Shown one piece after another: positions 21,728-30,865 of a DNA stretch of 64,000 nucleotides. Under the pieces are notes generated by a model that worked only from the letters and a program-made list of their open reading frames with translations, was not told where the DNA came from and ran no database searches. The stretch is from Kitasatospora azatica KCTC 9699 (GTDB lineage Bacteria > Actinomycetota > Actinomycetes > Streptomycetales > Streptomycetaceae). The stretch's first letter is position 1. Every line of letters begins with the position of its first letter. The stretch covers positions 2,480,001 to 2,544,000 of the forward strand of contig NZ_JQMO01000003.1 in assembly GCF_000744785.1 (NCBI RefSeq), read 5' to 3'. The position numbers were made by a program, and so were the translations under genes.

Positions 21728-23521
21728 TCAGCCGTTGTACGACACGTTGGCGCACGGGTCGTCGTCGGCCGAGCGGGCGTTGTTGCTGATGCTCGACGGC
21801 AGCGGGGCCGGCGCGGCGGAGGCCGCCCCACCGGAGCCGCTCGCGCCCGCGGCGGCACCTCCGTTGGCGGCGGCGTAGTCCTTGCCCAGGATCACGCTCA
21901 GTCCGGGCGAGCTGCTCTTCTCCAGCGTGGCGCCGGGGAAGAGCTGGGCCAGCTCCTGGGCCGCCTTGGCTTCGGCGGAGCTGTACTGGATCACCGTGGT
22001 GTCGTGGTTCTGGGCGGCCGCGTTGGCCGTCCCGGTCACGGTGAACTTGGCGTCCTTCAGCTTGGCCGAGGCGGAGACGGTCAGGCCCTTGGTCGCGGTG
22101 CCGTTGTAGACCATCACCCGGGCGCCGGCGCCGTTGACCGAACCGGCCGGGACGGCGGGGGCCGCCGGTGCGGCGGAGCTGGGCGCGGCCGAGGGGCTGT
22201 TGGCGTCCGGGGCGTCGGGGCGCTGGCCGCCGCTGGCGTCCTGGCCGTCGAGGGTCCGGTCGGCCTTGAGCGCGGCCCACAGGTTGTCGACGTCCGGGTG
22301 CACCCAGGCGACCCGGGGGCCCTCGAAGCGCCAGGGGGTGGTGATGAACTTGATGTTGTGCAGGTCGATGGCCTTCATCGACATCGCGAAACTGAGCAGC
22401 TTGTCGGCCGAGGCGAGGTCCGGGTCGACGGTCAGCGACTTGGTCGCGGCGTCGGCCAGCGGCAGCAGCGTGGTCGGGTCCATGCCGGCGCCCTTGACCT
22501 TCTTGATCATCGCCGACAGGAAGGCCTGCTGGCGCTGCATCCGGCCGATGTCCGAGCCGTCGCCGATGCCGTGCCGCACTCGCACGTAGTCCAGCGCCTT
22601 CTGGCCGGAGACCTCCTGCACGCCCTTGCTGAAGATCAGGCTGCCCTTGTGCCCCAGGTTGGGGTTGAGGTCGCCCTCGTAGACGGCGTTCGGCAGGCAG
22701 ACGTTCACGCCGCCGATCGCGCTGGTCATCGAGGCGAAGCCGTTGAAGTCGACCACCAGGGTGTGGTCCACCCGCATGCCGGTCAGCTTCTCCACCGTGT
22801 TCTGCGTGCAGGCGGGGTTGCCCTTGTCCGTGTTCCCCATCGAGAACGCGGAGTTGAACATGGTGTTCGGCTGGGCCTTGGACCACTTGCCGTTGACCAG
22901 GCAGGGCGGGATCTCGACCAGCGAGTCGCGCGGGAAGGAGACGCCCACCGCGTGCTTGTGGTCGGCGTAGACGTGCAGCAGGATCGTGGTGTCCGAGCGC
23001 GCGCCGTCGTCGCCGCCACCGCCGAGGTTGCTGTTTCCGCTGCCACGCGAGTCGGAGCCGATCAGCAGCACGTTGACGGGCTTGTTGCCGTTGGCGTCCG
23101 CGGTGGCCGCCGGCGGGCGGTCGGAGGCGATGCCGGCCTTGTCGAAGCTGTTGATGTTGCCGTTCAGCTTCAGGTAGACGGCGCCGCCGGCCGCGGCGAC
23201 CAGGACCACGGCCGAGGCGGCGCTCCAGGCGATGATCTTCTTCTTGTTCGGCTTCTTGCCCGGCTTCTTGCGGCCGCGACCGGCCGGGCCGGCGGGGCCA
23301 CCGCCGTTGCCGCCACCACTGCCACCGCGACCGCCCTTGGCCTGGGCACGCCGCGCCTCGGCCCGGCCGCCGGTGCGCGGCGGCTCGGCCGCCGCCTCAC
23401 GGGCAGCGCGCCGCCCGCCCTCGCGCGGGGCCGCGTCGGAGGGGGCCGCGTTGTGGGAGGCGTCCACGCCACGCCGATAACCGGCGTCGCGGTCGGACGC
23501 TCCCGCCCTGTGGCCTGACAT
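21728..23521 (-). CDS. LytR-CpsA-Psr (LCP) family cell-wall glycopolymer ligase
   Basis: 597 residues. An acidic/basic cytoplasmic N-terminus of about 85 residues with a KKPGKKPNKKK stretch precedes one membrane helix (AWSAASAVVLVAAAGGAVYL). The extracellular LCP domain starts near 120 with LLIGSDSRG and continues through ARSDTTILLHVY and SFPRDSLVEIP, with the family's Arg/Asp residues. A LytR_C domain (ARVMVYNGTATKGL) follows near residue 460. LCP enzymes attach teichoic acids or similar polymers to peptidoglycan. Start chosen at ATG 23519-23521 after GAAGGG; an upstream in-frame GTG at 23536 is less likely. Confidence 0.9.
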   Translation of the reverse strand: MSGHRAGASDRDAGYRRGVDASHNAAPSDAAPREGGRRAAREAAAEPPRTGGRAEARRAQAKGGRGGSGGGNGGGPAGPAGRGRKKPGKKPNKKKIIAWSAASAVVLVAAAGGAVYLKLNGNINSFDKAGIASDRPPAATADANGNKPVNVLLIGSDSRGSGNSNLGGGGDDGARSDTTILLHVYADHKHAVGVSFPRDSLVEIPPCLVNGKWSKAQPNTMFNSAFSMGNTDKGNPACTQNTVEKLTGMRVDHTLVVDFNGFASMTSAIGGVNVCLPNAVYEGDLNPNLGHKGSLIFSKGVQEVSGQKALDYVRVRHGIGDGSDIGRMQRQQAFLSAMIKKVKGAGMDPTTLLPLADAATKSLTVDPDLASADKLLSFAMSMKAIDLHNIKFITTPWRFEGPRVAWVHPDVDNLWAALKADRTLDGQDASGGQRPDAPDANSPSAAPSSAAPAAPAVPAGSVNGAGARVMVYNGTATKGLTVSASAKLKDAKFTVTGTANAAAQNHDTTVIQYSSAEAKAAQELAQLFPGATLEKSSSPGLSVILGKDYAAANGGAAAGASGSGGAASAAPAPLPSSISNNARSADDDPCANVSYNG

Positions 23522-23717
23522 ACGTACACCCTTCACCGGCGGCGGACTCAGCCTCGCGCGGTAGACCCACCACGCGCAGAGGCAACGCTCGGCGTCCCCC
23601 GGATGTGCCGCGATGCCCGGGTGACACCGCTCTCATCACGTGCAGACACGTTGAAGCATTCAGCGGAGCATATAAAGGCATCATTGCGAAGTCACTGGTA
23701 GGGCTCCCTCTTGCAGC

Positions 23718-23746
23718 TTTCACCAAGGCCCGAGCAGTTGTAGGAT
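23718..23746 (+). promoter_or_regulatory. Putative promoter of the GntR gene
   Basis: TTTCAC (23718-23723), a 17-bp spacer and TAGGAT (23741-23746) resemble a housekeeping promoter about 60 bp before the GntR start. The rest of 23522-23805 is AT-richer (notably 23660-23700), and should also hold the divergent LCP promoter. Confidence 0.4.
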
Positions 23747-23805
23747 GACCGGGCAAGTAGGGGTTCGAGTGCGGTTCACTACGGTTCCAGGGCGGGAGGT
23801 GGCGG

Positions 23806-24540
23806 ATGACCAGCGCGGCAGCGGGCGGTCTGCAGGCCGCCGGCCGACGTTCCCTGGTGGACGCGGCGATCGAGCAGCTCCGGGCCCGGCTGGCCGAGGG
23901 TGCCTGGGCGGTGGGTGAACGCATCCCCACCGAGCACGAACTGGCCGAGCAGCTGCAGGTCGGCCGCAACACCGTGCGGGAGGCGGTCCGGGTGCTGGTG
24001 CACGCGGGGATGCTGGTCACCCGGCAGGGTGAAGGCACCTTCGTGCGCAGCACCACCGATCCGGCCTCGGTGCTGCGCGGTGTGCAGCGCTCCGGCGTGC
24101 GCGACGTGCTGGAGGTGCGCGCCGCCCTGGAGGCCGAGGCCGCGCGGCTGGCCGCCGTCCGGCACACGCCCGAGGACCTGCGGCGGATGCGGGCCGCGCT
24201 GGCCCGCGAGGCCGAGGTGATCGCCGCGCACCCCGAGCGGGTCGGCCGCGAGGCCACCGTCGAGCACGACCTGGAGTTCCACACCGCGGTCGTCGAGGCC
24301 GCCCACAACCCCGCCCTCACCGAGGTGTACCGCTACTTCGGCGCCTCGGTGCGGGAGGCGATGCGCACCGCCTTCGGCGACCACGAGATGCCCGAGGTGG
24401 TCGTCGCCACCCACGCGGCACTGGTCGACGCGATCGCGAGCGGCGACCCGGAGCGGGCCGAGACGGCCTGTCGCGCGCTGCTGGCCGAGCCGACGGCGGC
24501 GGTCGAGCAGCTGCTCGCCGAGTTCGCGGCGCGCAAGTAG
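23806..24540 (+). CDS. GntR family (FadR subfamily) regulator
   Basis: 244 residues. The winged helix-turn-helix at residues 17-82 has IPTEHELAEQLQVGRNTVREAVRVLVHAGML. The all-helical FCD ligand domain follows, with the metal-binding His/Asp pattern around DLEFHTAVVEAAHN and VVATHAALVDAI. ATG follows GGGAGG. The MFS gene 54 bp downstream is the probable target, since FadR-type regulators often control an adjacent transporter (inference). Confidence 0.9.
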   Translation: MTSAAAGGLQAAGRRSLVDAAIEQLRARLAEGAWAVGERIPTEHELAEQLQVGRNTVREAVRVLVHAGMLVTRQGEGTFVRSTTDPASVLRGVQRSGVRDVLEVRAALEAEAARLAAVRHTPEDLRRMRAALAREAEVIAAHPERVGREATVEHDLEFHTAVVEAAHNPALTEVYRYFGASVREAMRTAFGDHEMPEVVVATHAALVDAIASGDPERAETACRALLAEPTAAVEQLLAEFAARK

Positions 24541-24594
24541 TACCGCGGCCCCGCCCCGCCGCCCTCGCCCGTTCCTTCAGAAAGCCGCACCACC

Positions 24595-25833
24595 ATGTCC
24601 GTCACCCGGGCCCAGCAGTCGCTGCGCACGCCGGTCGTCCCTGTCCGAACCAAGCTCGCGCACCCCGCGCTGCTGCTGACCGGCATCGTGCTGGTCGCGT
24701 TGAACATGCGGGCCTGCCTGGCCGCGATCTCCCCGATGGTCGGTGAGATCCAGCGCACCTTCGGCCTCTCGGCCACCGCGAGCGGGCTGATCACCACCGT
24801 CCCGGTGCTCTTCCAGGGGGTCGGCGCGCCGCTCACCCCCAGGCTGACCCGGCGGTTCGGCACCGAGCGGGTGGTGCTCGGCGCGGTGCTGGTGCTGGGC
24901 GCGGGCGTACTGCTGCGGGTGCTGCCCTCAGTGGCGGCGCTGTACGCCGGGTGCGTGGTGATCGGGGTGGCCATCGCGGTGCTCAACGTGTCGATGCCCG
25001 GGCTGGTCAAGCGCGAGTTCCCGCACCGGGCGCCGGCCATGACCGGGGTCTACTCGACCACCATGCTGGTCGGCGCGACCCTGGCGGCCGGCAGCTCGGT
25101 GCCCCTGGAGCACGCGCTGGGCGGCGGCTGGCGGGCCTCGCTCGGCGCCTGGTCACTGCTGGCGCTGGTCGCCGCGGTGGCCTGGCTGCCGCAGGTACTG
25201 CGGGGGCGTCAGGAGCAGCTCGGCGCCGCGGCGGTGCCGACGCGGCAGCCCAAGCCGATCGCCGGCCTCTGGCGGCTGCCGCTGGCCTGGCAGATCAGCC
25301 TCTTCATGGGCATCTCCTCGCTGATGGTGTACACCCTGGTCGCCTGGCTGCCGACGATCCTGGCCGACCACGGGATGAGCCGGGACCAGGCCGGGCTGGT
25401 CTTCGCCTTCTCCAACCTGGTGCAGGTGGCCGGCGCCTTCCTGGTACCGCTGGCGGCCGGGCGGATGACCCGGCAGCGCGGGCTCGCCGTCGCGATGGCC
25501 GCGCTCAACGCCGTCGGCGTGGCAGGCCTGCTGATCGCGCCGGTCTCCGGGGCCTGGGTGTCGGCGACCGTGCTGGGGCTGGCCCAGGGCGGCTCGCTCG
25601 GGCTGGCGCTGGCGTTCATCGTGCTGCGCACCGGCAGCGCCGCGGGCGCGGCCCAGCTGGGCGGGATGAGCCAGGCCGTCGGCTATCTGATCGCCGCGGC
25701 CGGGCCGGTCGGCGGCGGTGCGCTGCACCAGCTGACCGGTGGCTGGACGGCGGTCCTGGTGGTGCTGCTGGTGCTGGCCGCGGCCGCCGCGCTGGCCGGT
25801 TGGGGCGCGGGGCGCAACACCACGCTGGGCTGA
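24595..25833 (+). CDS. MFS transporter, CynX/NimT (YeaN) type
   Basis: 412 residues with 12 predicted membrane helices. The N-terminal helix VALNMRACLAAISPMVGEI is typical of the CynX/NimT branch, which includes the cyanate transporter homologue CynX and the 2-nitroimidazole exporter NimT. The substrate here cannot be predicted. It follows the GntR regulator on the same strand and is probably co-transcribed. The downstream gap to the convergent ABC operon is filled by a 14-15 bp tandem repeat. Confidence 0.87.
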   Translation: MSVTRAQQSLRTPVVPVRTKLAHPALLLTGIVLVALNMRACLAAISPMVGEIQRTFGLSATASGLITTVPVLFQGVGAPLTPRLTRRFGTERVVLGAVLVLGAGVLLRVLPSVAALYAGCVVIGVAIAVLNVSMPGLVKREFPHRAPAMTGVYSTTMLVGATLAAGSSVPLEHALGGGWRASLGAWSLLALVAAVAWLPQVLRGRQEQLGAAAVPTRQPKPIAGLWRLPLAWQISLFMGISSLMVYTLVAWLPTILADHGMSRDQAGLVFAFSNLVQVAGAFLVPLAAGRMTRQRGLAVAMAALNAVGVAGLLIAPVSGAWVSATVLGLAQGGSLGLALAFIVLRTGSAAGAAQLGGMSQAVGYLIAAAGPVGGGALHQLTGGWTAVLVVLLVLAAAAALAGWGAGRNTTLG

Positions 25834-25850
25834 CCCCGGCCGGCCGACCC

Positions 25851-25939
25851 GCTCAGTCGGCGGGGCTCAGTCGGCGGGGCCCAGTCGTCCGAGGCTCAGT
25901 CGTCCGGGGCTCAGTCGTCCGGGGCTCAGTCGTCCGAGG
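25851..25939. repeat. 14-15 bp tandem repeat covering the stop of the ABC permease gene
   Basis: CTCAGTCG-type units begin at 25852, 25866, 25880 (one change), 25895, 25910 and 25925; the last three steps are exactly 15 bp. On the minus strand this gives DD-stop-APDD-stop-APDD-stop in frame, that is, three successive stop codons for the permease gene. Confidence 0.9.
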
Positions 25940-26642
25940 CCAGCGTCAGGCCGGCCAGGCGGTTGGCGGCGAACAGCGTGGTCGCGGCGGTGACCAGCAG
26001 CAGCAGCGGGATCGCCGCCCCCAGCGCCACGTCGGCGCTGATCGCACCGGGCGAGGCCACGGCCTTGGCCACCGACAGCCCCCACTGCTGGACGCTCAGC
26101 GTGCGCGCGCCCTTGACGAAGTTGCCCACCAGGCTCTCCCAGACCAGCGCGTACGCCAGCCCGACCACCACGGCGTTGCGGGTGACCACGCCCAGCAGCA
26201 GGAAGAGCGCACTGTACGCGGCCCCGGCCAGCAGCGTCCCGACGAAGTAGCCGAGCGCCACGCCGTCCTTCGTCCCGTTCAGGATCAGCCCGGCCAGCAG
26301 GGTCGGGACGGCGGCGAACAGCCACGTGGTCACCACGGCCACGGCCAGCTTGCTGGTGACGATCCGCCACCGCGGCAGCGGCTTGGCCAGCAGGTAGACG
26401 ATCGAGCCGTCGTCGATCTCGGTGGCGATCACCCCGGTGCCCACCACCAGGCCGAGGATCGGGACCAGGGTGCCCAGGCCCAGGGTGCCCAGCAGGTTGA
26501 CGGTCAGCTGGTGCTTGTCGCTGCCCAGGGCGCTCGCCAGCACGGACAGCAGCAACAGCAGCGCCGGGACGACCAGCAGCAGGATGCCCCGCCGCCGGCC
26601 GAGCAGACCGCGCACGGTCAGCCGGACCACGGTCAGGTTCAC
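25926..26642 (-). CDS. ABC transporter permease (ABC-2 type), second pair
   Basis: 238 residues with six membrane helices of the ABC-2 permease kind (LLLVVPALLLLLSVLAS, GTLVPILGLVVGTGVIA, a helix at AAYSALFLLLGVVTRNAV and others). GTG start at 26640-26642. It is the last gene of a four-gene minus-strand operon encoding two ATPases and two permeases, and follows its likely ATPase partner by 49 bp. Substrate unknown; export is probable for this class. The stop codon is tandemly duplicated. Confidence 0.85.
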   Translation of the reverse strand: MNLTVVRLTVRGLLGRRRGILLLVVPALLLLLSVLASALGSDKHQLTVNLLGTLGLGTLVPILGLVVGTGVIATEIDDGSIVYLLAKPLPRWRIVTSKLAVAVVTTWLFAAVPTLLAGLILNGTKDGVALGYFVGTLLAGAAYSALFLLLGVVTRNAVVVGLAYALVWESLVGNFVKGARTLSVQQWGLSVAKAVASPGAISADVALGAAIPLLLLVTAATTLFAANRLAGLTLASDD

Positions 26643-26691
26643 GGAGGTCAGCCTTTCGTTCAGGAAGCAGCGTCAGGAGGAGACCAGGTCC

Positions 26692-27609
26692 TCAGGAGGA
26701 CACCAGGTAGGAGAAGACGCTCTCCAGCGACTCGTCCGCCGGTGAGACGGTGAGCAGCCGGATGCCGGCCTCCTTGGCGACCCTGGGCAGCAGGGTGGTG
26801 AACCCGTGGAAGTCGATCGCCTGGACGCGCAGCGCGCGCTCCTTCCAGTCCAGCTCGATCCCGGCGGTCGAGCCGTCGGCGATCAGCGCGGCCGCCAGCC
26901 GCCGGTCGTCGCTGGAGCGGACCAGGTAGCGGTGCGGACGGTTCGTCATCAGCCGGCGGATCCGGCGGAAGTCGCCGGAGGCCGCGTGCCGGCCGGCCAC
27001 CACCACCTCGATGTGCCGGGCCAGTTGCTCGACCTCCTCGAGGATGTGCGAGGAGAAGAGCACCGTGCGCCCCTCGGCGCCGAACCGGCTCAGCAGCTCC
27101 ATCAGCTGCATCCGCTGGCGCGGGTCCATGCCGTTGAACGGCTCGTCCAGCAGCAGCACCGCAGGGTCGTGGACCAGCGCGGAGGCCATCTTGATCCGCT
27201 GCTTCATGCCCTTGGAGTAGGTGCCCGCCCGGCGCTCCTGGGCGTACTCCATCTCGACCAGCTGCAGCGCCCGCCGGGTCGCCGCGCCCGGGTCGGGCAG
27301 GCCGTGCAGCTCGGCGTTGGCGAGCACGAACTCCCAGCCGGTCAGGTAGTCGTACATCGACTCCCGCTCGGGGACCAGGCCGATCCGGCGGTACACCTCC
27401 TGGTTGCGCCAGATCGGCGCACCGTCGAGCGTGACGCTGCCGGCCGAGGGCGCCAGGAAGCCGCTCATCAGGTGGATGAGGGTCGACTTGCCGGCCCCGT
27501 TCGGCCCCAACAGGCCGGTGACGCCCGGGCCGATCGACATCGAGACGTCGTTGACGGCGACCACGTTGCCGAACCAGCGGGAGACCTTGTCAATCGCGAT
27601 GACTGCCAT
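26692..27609 (-). CDS. ABC transporter ATP-binding protein, second pair
   Basis: 305 residues. Walker A is GPNGAGKST near residue 35, the signature YSKGMKQRIKMA near 132, Walker B AVLLLDEPFNGMDP near 150, and the switch His in FSSHILEEV near 186. A C-terminal regulatory segment of about 90 residues follows. The start is ATG 27607-27609. It lies 9 bp after the preceding permease stop, so it is clearly in the same operon. Confidence 0.9.
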   Translation of the reverse strand: MAVIAIDKVSRWFGNVVAVNDVSMSIGPGVTGLLGPNGAGKSTLIHLMSGFLAPSAGSVTLDGAPIWRNQEVYRRIGLVPERESMYDYLTGWEFVLANAELHGLPDPGAATRRALQLVEMEYAQERRAGTYSKGMKQRIKMASALVHDPAVLLLDEPFNGMDPRQRMQLMELLSRFGAEGRTVLFSSHILEEVEQLARHIEVVVAGRHAASGDFRRIRRLMTNRPHRYLVRSSDDRRLAAALIADGSTAGIELDWKERALRVQAIDFHGFTTLLPRVAKEAGIRLLTVSPADESLESVFSYLVSS

Positions 27610-27618
27610 GACGACCCC

Positions 27619-28506
27619 TCAGATCTTCCGGTAGCGGCGCAGCAGCAGGCCGTACGCACCGAGGACGATGACCAGCAGCTCCAGGCCGAAGACCACCGCG
27701 CCCAGCACGCCGGGCGTACCCTCCGAGCCCGTCAGGCCGCAGACCTGGTTGACGAAGCGCGACACCAGTTGGGCGGGCGCGATCAGGTAGGCCCACCGCG
27801 CCGAGACGGGCGCGTCGGGGTGCAGGCCGCCGCCGAGGCCGAAGACGATCTCCGCGACGATCGCCGAGACCACCAGCACGCCCATGATCGCCGCCACGCC
27901 GAAGCCGCGCCGCGGGGTGGACGCCGCGATCAGCAGGCCGACCGCCGAGAAGACCAGCGAGTAGAGCACCGCGGCGAGCAGCCCGAAGCCCAGGTGCGCG
28001 CTCTGGTGGCCGATGTTCATCCCGGCCAGCAGCGCGCCCAGGAAGAGCACCAGCAGCGGCAGCACGGTGACGATCAGCATCGCGCAGACCATCGCGGCGC
28101 ACTTGGCCCGCACGTAGTCGCCGCGGGTGATCGGACGGGAGAGGTAGAGCGGCATGGTCGCGTACCGCAGGTCGCGGGAGAGCAGCACCGGGGCCTGGGC
28201 GGCCACGAAGATCTCCATGAAGAGCAGGCCGACCCCGCTGAGGTACTGCGGGTAGTCGGTGGGCAGTTGGTCGTTGCCCTGCACGATCGCCAGCGCCACC
28301 ACCACGCCGGCCGGCAGCACCATGGCCGCCAGCATCAGCATCGGCAGCACCTTGGACTTGGCCGAGCGGCCCAGGCCGAAGGCGCCGCGCAGGCCCTGGA
28401 CGAAGAGCGAGCGGGTGGCGTAGCCCCGGCCGAGCCGGGGGCCCTGGTAGCCGCGGTAGCCGATGTCGTGGATGACGCCGCTGCTTGCCGTCGGAGTCTC
28501 AGACAT
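27619..28506 (-). CDS. ABC transporter permease, first pair
   Basis: 295 residues, ABC-2 type, six or seven helices including MLMLAAMVLPAGVVVALAIV and AIMGVLVVSAIVAEIVFGL. The N-terminus IHDIGYRGYQGPRLGRG is a recognisable soluble lead of actinobacterial ABC-2 permeases. Start chosen at ATG 28504-28506, overlapping the upstream ATPase gene by 8 bp; the longer reading frame upstream only mirrors that ATPase. Works with the ATPase at 28499-29461. Confidence 0.87.
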   Translation of the reverse strand: MSETPTASSGVIHDIGYRGYQGPRLGRGYATRSLFVQGLRGAFGLGRSAKSKVLPMLMLAAMVLPAGVVVALAIVQGNDQLPTDYPQYLSGVGLLFMEIFVAAQAPVLLSRDLRYATMPLYLSRPITRGDYVRAKCAAMVCAMLIVTVLPLLVLFLGALLAGMNIGHQSAHLGFGLLAAVLYSLVFSAVGLLIAASTPRRGFGVAAIMGVLVVSAIVAEIVFGLGGGLHPDAPVSARWAYLIAPAQLVSRFVNQVCGLTGSEGTPGVLGAVVFGLELLVIVLGAYGLLLRRYRKI

Positions 28507-29461
28507 CGGCGGCCTCCTGGTCCTTGGTGAAGATCTCGGAGACCCGGTGCCGGCGCTGCTCCAGCCGGACCAGGCCGAGCCCGAGGTCGGCGACGGTGTC
28601 GCGGATGGTGTCGTAGGTGGACTCACCGGCGATCTCGACCAGCAGCACGTGCCCGCCGTCGGCGGAGACGGTCAGTCCGGCGGCGGTGAGGCGCTCGCGC
28701 AGCAGGGCGTCCGAGGTGCCGTCGGCGTTGTCCGTGACCTCGACCGCGAGCAGTTGGGTGGCCTCGGTGAAGGAGGCGGTGGAGGAGGAGCGCAGCAGCC
28801 GGCCGCCGTCGATCACCACCAGGTGGTCGCAGGTCCGCTCCAACTCGCCCAGCAGGTGCGTGGTGACCAGCACCGAGATGCCGAACTCGCTGTGCACCCG
28901 GCGGATCAGGGCGAGCATCTCGTCCCGGCCGACCGGGTCGAGGCCGTTGGTCGGCTCGTCCAGCAGCACCAACCGCGGGTCGTGGACCAGTGCCTGAGCG
29001 AGCTTCACGCGCTGCTTCATGCCGGTCGAGTAGCCGCCCATCGGGCGGTACCGCTCCTCGTACAGGCCGACGTGGCGCAGCACGTCGGCGGTCCGCTCGC
29101 GGGCGGCGGTGGCCGGCAGGCCGGACATCCGGGCCATGTGCACCACGAACTCGGTGGCGGACACGTCCGGTGGCAGGCTGTCGTGCTCGGGCATGTAGCC
29201 GACCCGCTCACGGATCGCCGAGCCCTGGGTGGCGATGTCCAGCCCGAGCACCTCGCCGCGGCCGGAGGTGGCCGGGGCGAGGCCGAGCAGGATCTTGATG
29301 AGCGTGGACTTGCCCGCGCCGTTGGCCCCCACCAGCCCCACCACGCCCTGGCCCACCTCAACGGTGAGCTGGTCGAGCGCGGTGACGGCGGGGAACCGCT
29401 TGGTGAGGGCTTCCGTTCTGATCACGGGAGGCGTTCGGGTCACGGGGGGTGCGGTGGACAC
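28499..29461 (-). CDS. ABC transporter ATP-binding protein, first pair
   Basis: 320 residues. Walker A GANGAGKST, signature YSTGMKQRVKLAQ, Walker B LVLLDEPTNGLDP and switch THLLGELE are all present. GTG start at 29459-29461. First gene of the four-gene ABC operon; the order ATPase-permease-ATPase-permease suggests two related exporters or a heterotetrameric one. The promoter should lie in 29462-29560, where a CCCCTAGGGGG palindrome-like run (29550-29560) is visible. Confidence 0.9.
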   Translation of the reverse strand: MSTAPPVTRTPPVIRTEALTKRFPAVTALDQLTVEVGQGVVGLVGANGAGKSTLIKILLGLAPATSGRGEVLGLDIATQGSAIRERVGYMPEHDSLPPDVSATEFVVHMARMSGLPATAARERTADVLRHVGLYEERYRPMGGYSTGMKQRVKLAQALVHDPRLVLLDEPTNGLDPVGRDEMLALIRRVHSEFGISVLVTTHLLGELERTCDHLVVIDGGRLLRSSSTASFTEATQLLAVEVTDNADGTSDALLRERLTAAGLTVSADGGHVLLVEIAGESTYDTIRDTVADLGLGLVRLEQRRHRVSEIFTKDQEAADV

Positions 29462-29569
29462 CCCTCGAACCTAGTGCCTGCGAGGTCCGCTGTGACCTGG
29501 CCGGAGGTGGGCGCTGCTCTCGTCCTACGGGATGACGGGAGAGCGCCAACCCCTAGGGGGCACCGGTCA

Positions 29570-29615
29570 GTCGAGCCGATCGGTCGAGCCAGTCGGTCGA
29601 GCAGCTCAGTCGAGC
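29570..29615. repeat. 13-bp repeat of GTCGAGC across a stop codon
   Basis: GTCGAGC occurs at 29570, 29583, 29596 and 29609, exactly 13 bp apart. The TGA of the minus-strand gene (29606-29608 on the plus strand as TCA) lies in the run. The pattern resembles the stop-proximal repeats at 1848 and 25851. Confidence 0.8.
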
Positions 29616-30865
29616 AGGTCCGACTGCAGCGTGACCACCTGGTGGAAGGCCTGGCTGGGGACGCCCTTCGGGTTGGTCATCAGCACGGTGGCCACCACAT
29701 CGCCGGCCTGCAGGTAGACCACCTTGCCGGACGGCTGCTCGGTCCTGGCCACGTTGCTGGTGCGGGTGTACGCGAGCTGGTCGGCGGCGAGGGTGAAGTC
29801 GTTGATGCCGGTGGTCTCCTGGGGCATCGACTTGGGGCTGCCGTTGGCCGAGAGGTCGTCGTAGAACTGGCGGCCCTCGTCCTCGGAACCGAAGCGGAGC
29901 AGCCAGATCTCGGTGCGGGTACCGTCCTTGGCCGTCCAGCTGCGGGTGGTGGCCGCGCGGCAGGCGTTGGTGGCGAGCAGCACCGGGACGTTCGCCCCGG
30001 CCTCGTGGAGCTTGGCGTAGTCGGCGCAGTCGGCGGTGGCGGCGAGCGGGACGACGGGGGTGCTCGGGCTCTTTGCCGCGGCGGCGGACGGGCTGCCGGT
30101 TGCCGAGGGGCTACCGCTGGCCGAGGGGCTGCTGCTCGCCGAGGGGGTGGCCGAGGCGGCCGGGCTGCCGCTCGCCGACGGCGCGGCGGTGCCGGTCGCG
30201 CCGATCGGGGCGGGCAGCACCAGGGCACGCAGGTCCGCGTAGTGGCGGTGCTTGGCCGCCGAGTCGGACGGGACCGGCTTGCCGGAGGGCAGCTGAGGCA
30301 GCGCCAGCGGGGCGAAGGCGTAGCGGCCGTCGTTGGGCGTGGCCAGGCCCGGGATCTTGGTGCGCTCGGGCGTGGTGACGGCCACGGCGGCGGCCGTGCC
30401 GGTGGCGGCGAGCACCAGGGCGAAGGCCGTCCAGCGCAGCACGCTGGCCGCCCGCGGGCGCTGGCGCGGCGGGCGGGGGGAGGCCAACACCTCGGCGCCC
30501 CAGGGGGCGACGGGCTGGCCGGGGGCGGGGGCGGAGCCGGGCGCCGACGCGAAGTCGGGCACCGCCCACGGGTCGGCCGGCGGCGCGGCGGGGAGCGCGG
30601 GAGCCTCTGGTGCCTCCGCGGCCTCCGGGGCCTGCGCGGCCGCCACGGCGGCGGGGGTCGCGGGGGCGGGTGCCTCGGGCGTCACGGCGGCCGACGCGGG
30701 CTCGGGCTCGGGCGTCACAGGGGCCGCCACAGGCTCGGCGGCCTGCGGGACCGGCGCGGGCTCGGTGGCCTCCGGGGCCGCCGCGGGTTCGGCGGCCTGC
30801 GGCGGGTCCACGGGCTCCGGCGGCTGCACCGGGTCCGGGGTCGCGGGGGGAATCTGCTCGGTCAT
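29606..30865 (-). CDS. Pro/Ala-rich single-pass membrane protein, array member 4
   Basis: 419 residues. Residues 1-140 are Pro/Ala/Glu-rich and probably cytoplasmic and disordered. One membrane helix follows (VLRWTAFALVLAATGTAAAVAV), then an extracellular part with HYADLRALVLPAPIGAT, a Ser/Ala/Pro-rich spacer (about 230-280) and a folded domain with two Cys (ATADCADY, ATNACRAA) that could form a disulphide. Its ATG overlaps the previous stop (ATGA). It belongs to a four-gene paralogous set sharing the DLRxLLLPxP motif. No family name is known to me. Confidence 0.75.
   Translation of the reverse strand: MTEQIPPATPDPVQPPEPVDPPQAAEPAAAPEATEPAPVPQAAEPVAAPVTPEPEPASAAVTPEAPAPATPAAVAAAQAPEAAEAPEAPALPAAPPADPWAVPDFASAPGSAPAPGQPVAPWGAEVLASPRPPRQRPRAASVLRWTAFALVLAATGTAAAVAVTTPERTKIPGLATPNDGRYAFAPLALPQLPSGKPVPSDSAAKHRHYADLRALVLPAPIGATGTAAPSASGSPAASATPSASSSPSASGSPSATGSPSAAAAKSPSTPVVPLAATADCADYAKLHEAGANVPVLLATNACRAATTRSWTAKDGTRTEIWLLRFGSEDEGRQFYDDLSANGSPKSMPQETTGINDFTLAADQLAYTRTSNVARTEQPSGKVVYLQAGDVVATVLMTNPKGVPSQAFHQVVTLQSDLLD

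Noticed and set aside
20846..23518. An 890-residue plus-strand frame over the HAD and LCP genes
   Set aside because: Shadow of two real genes in other frames, with no domain or ribosome site.
23750..23810. tRNA-like GGGTTCGAGT near 23762
   Set aside because: No cloverleaf could be drawn; only the T-loop-like words are present. No tRNA was found in the window.
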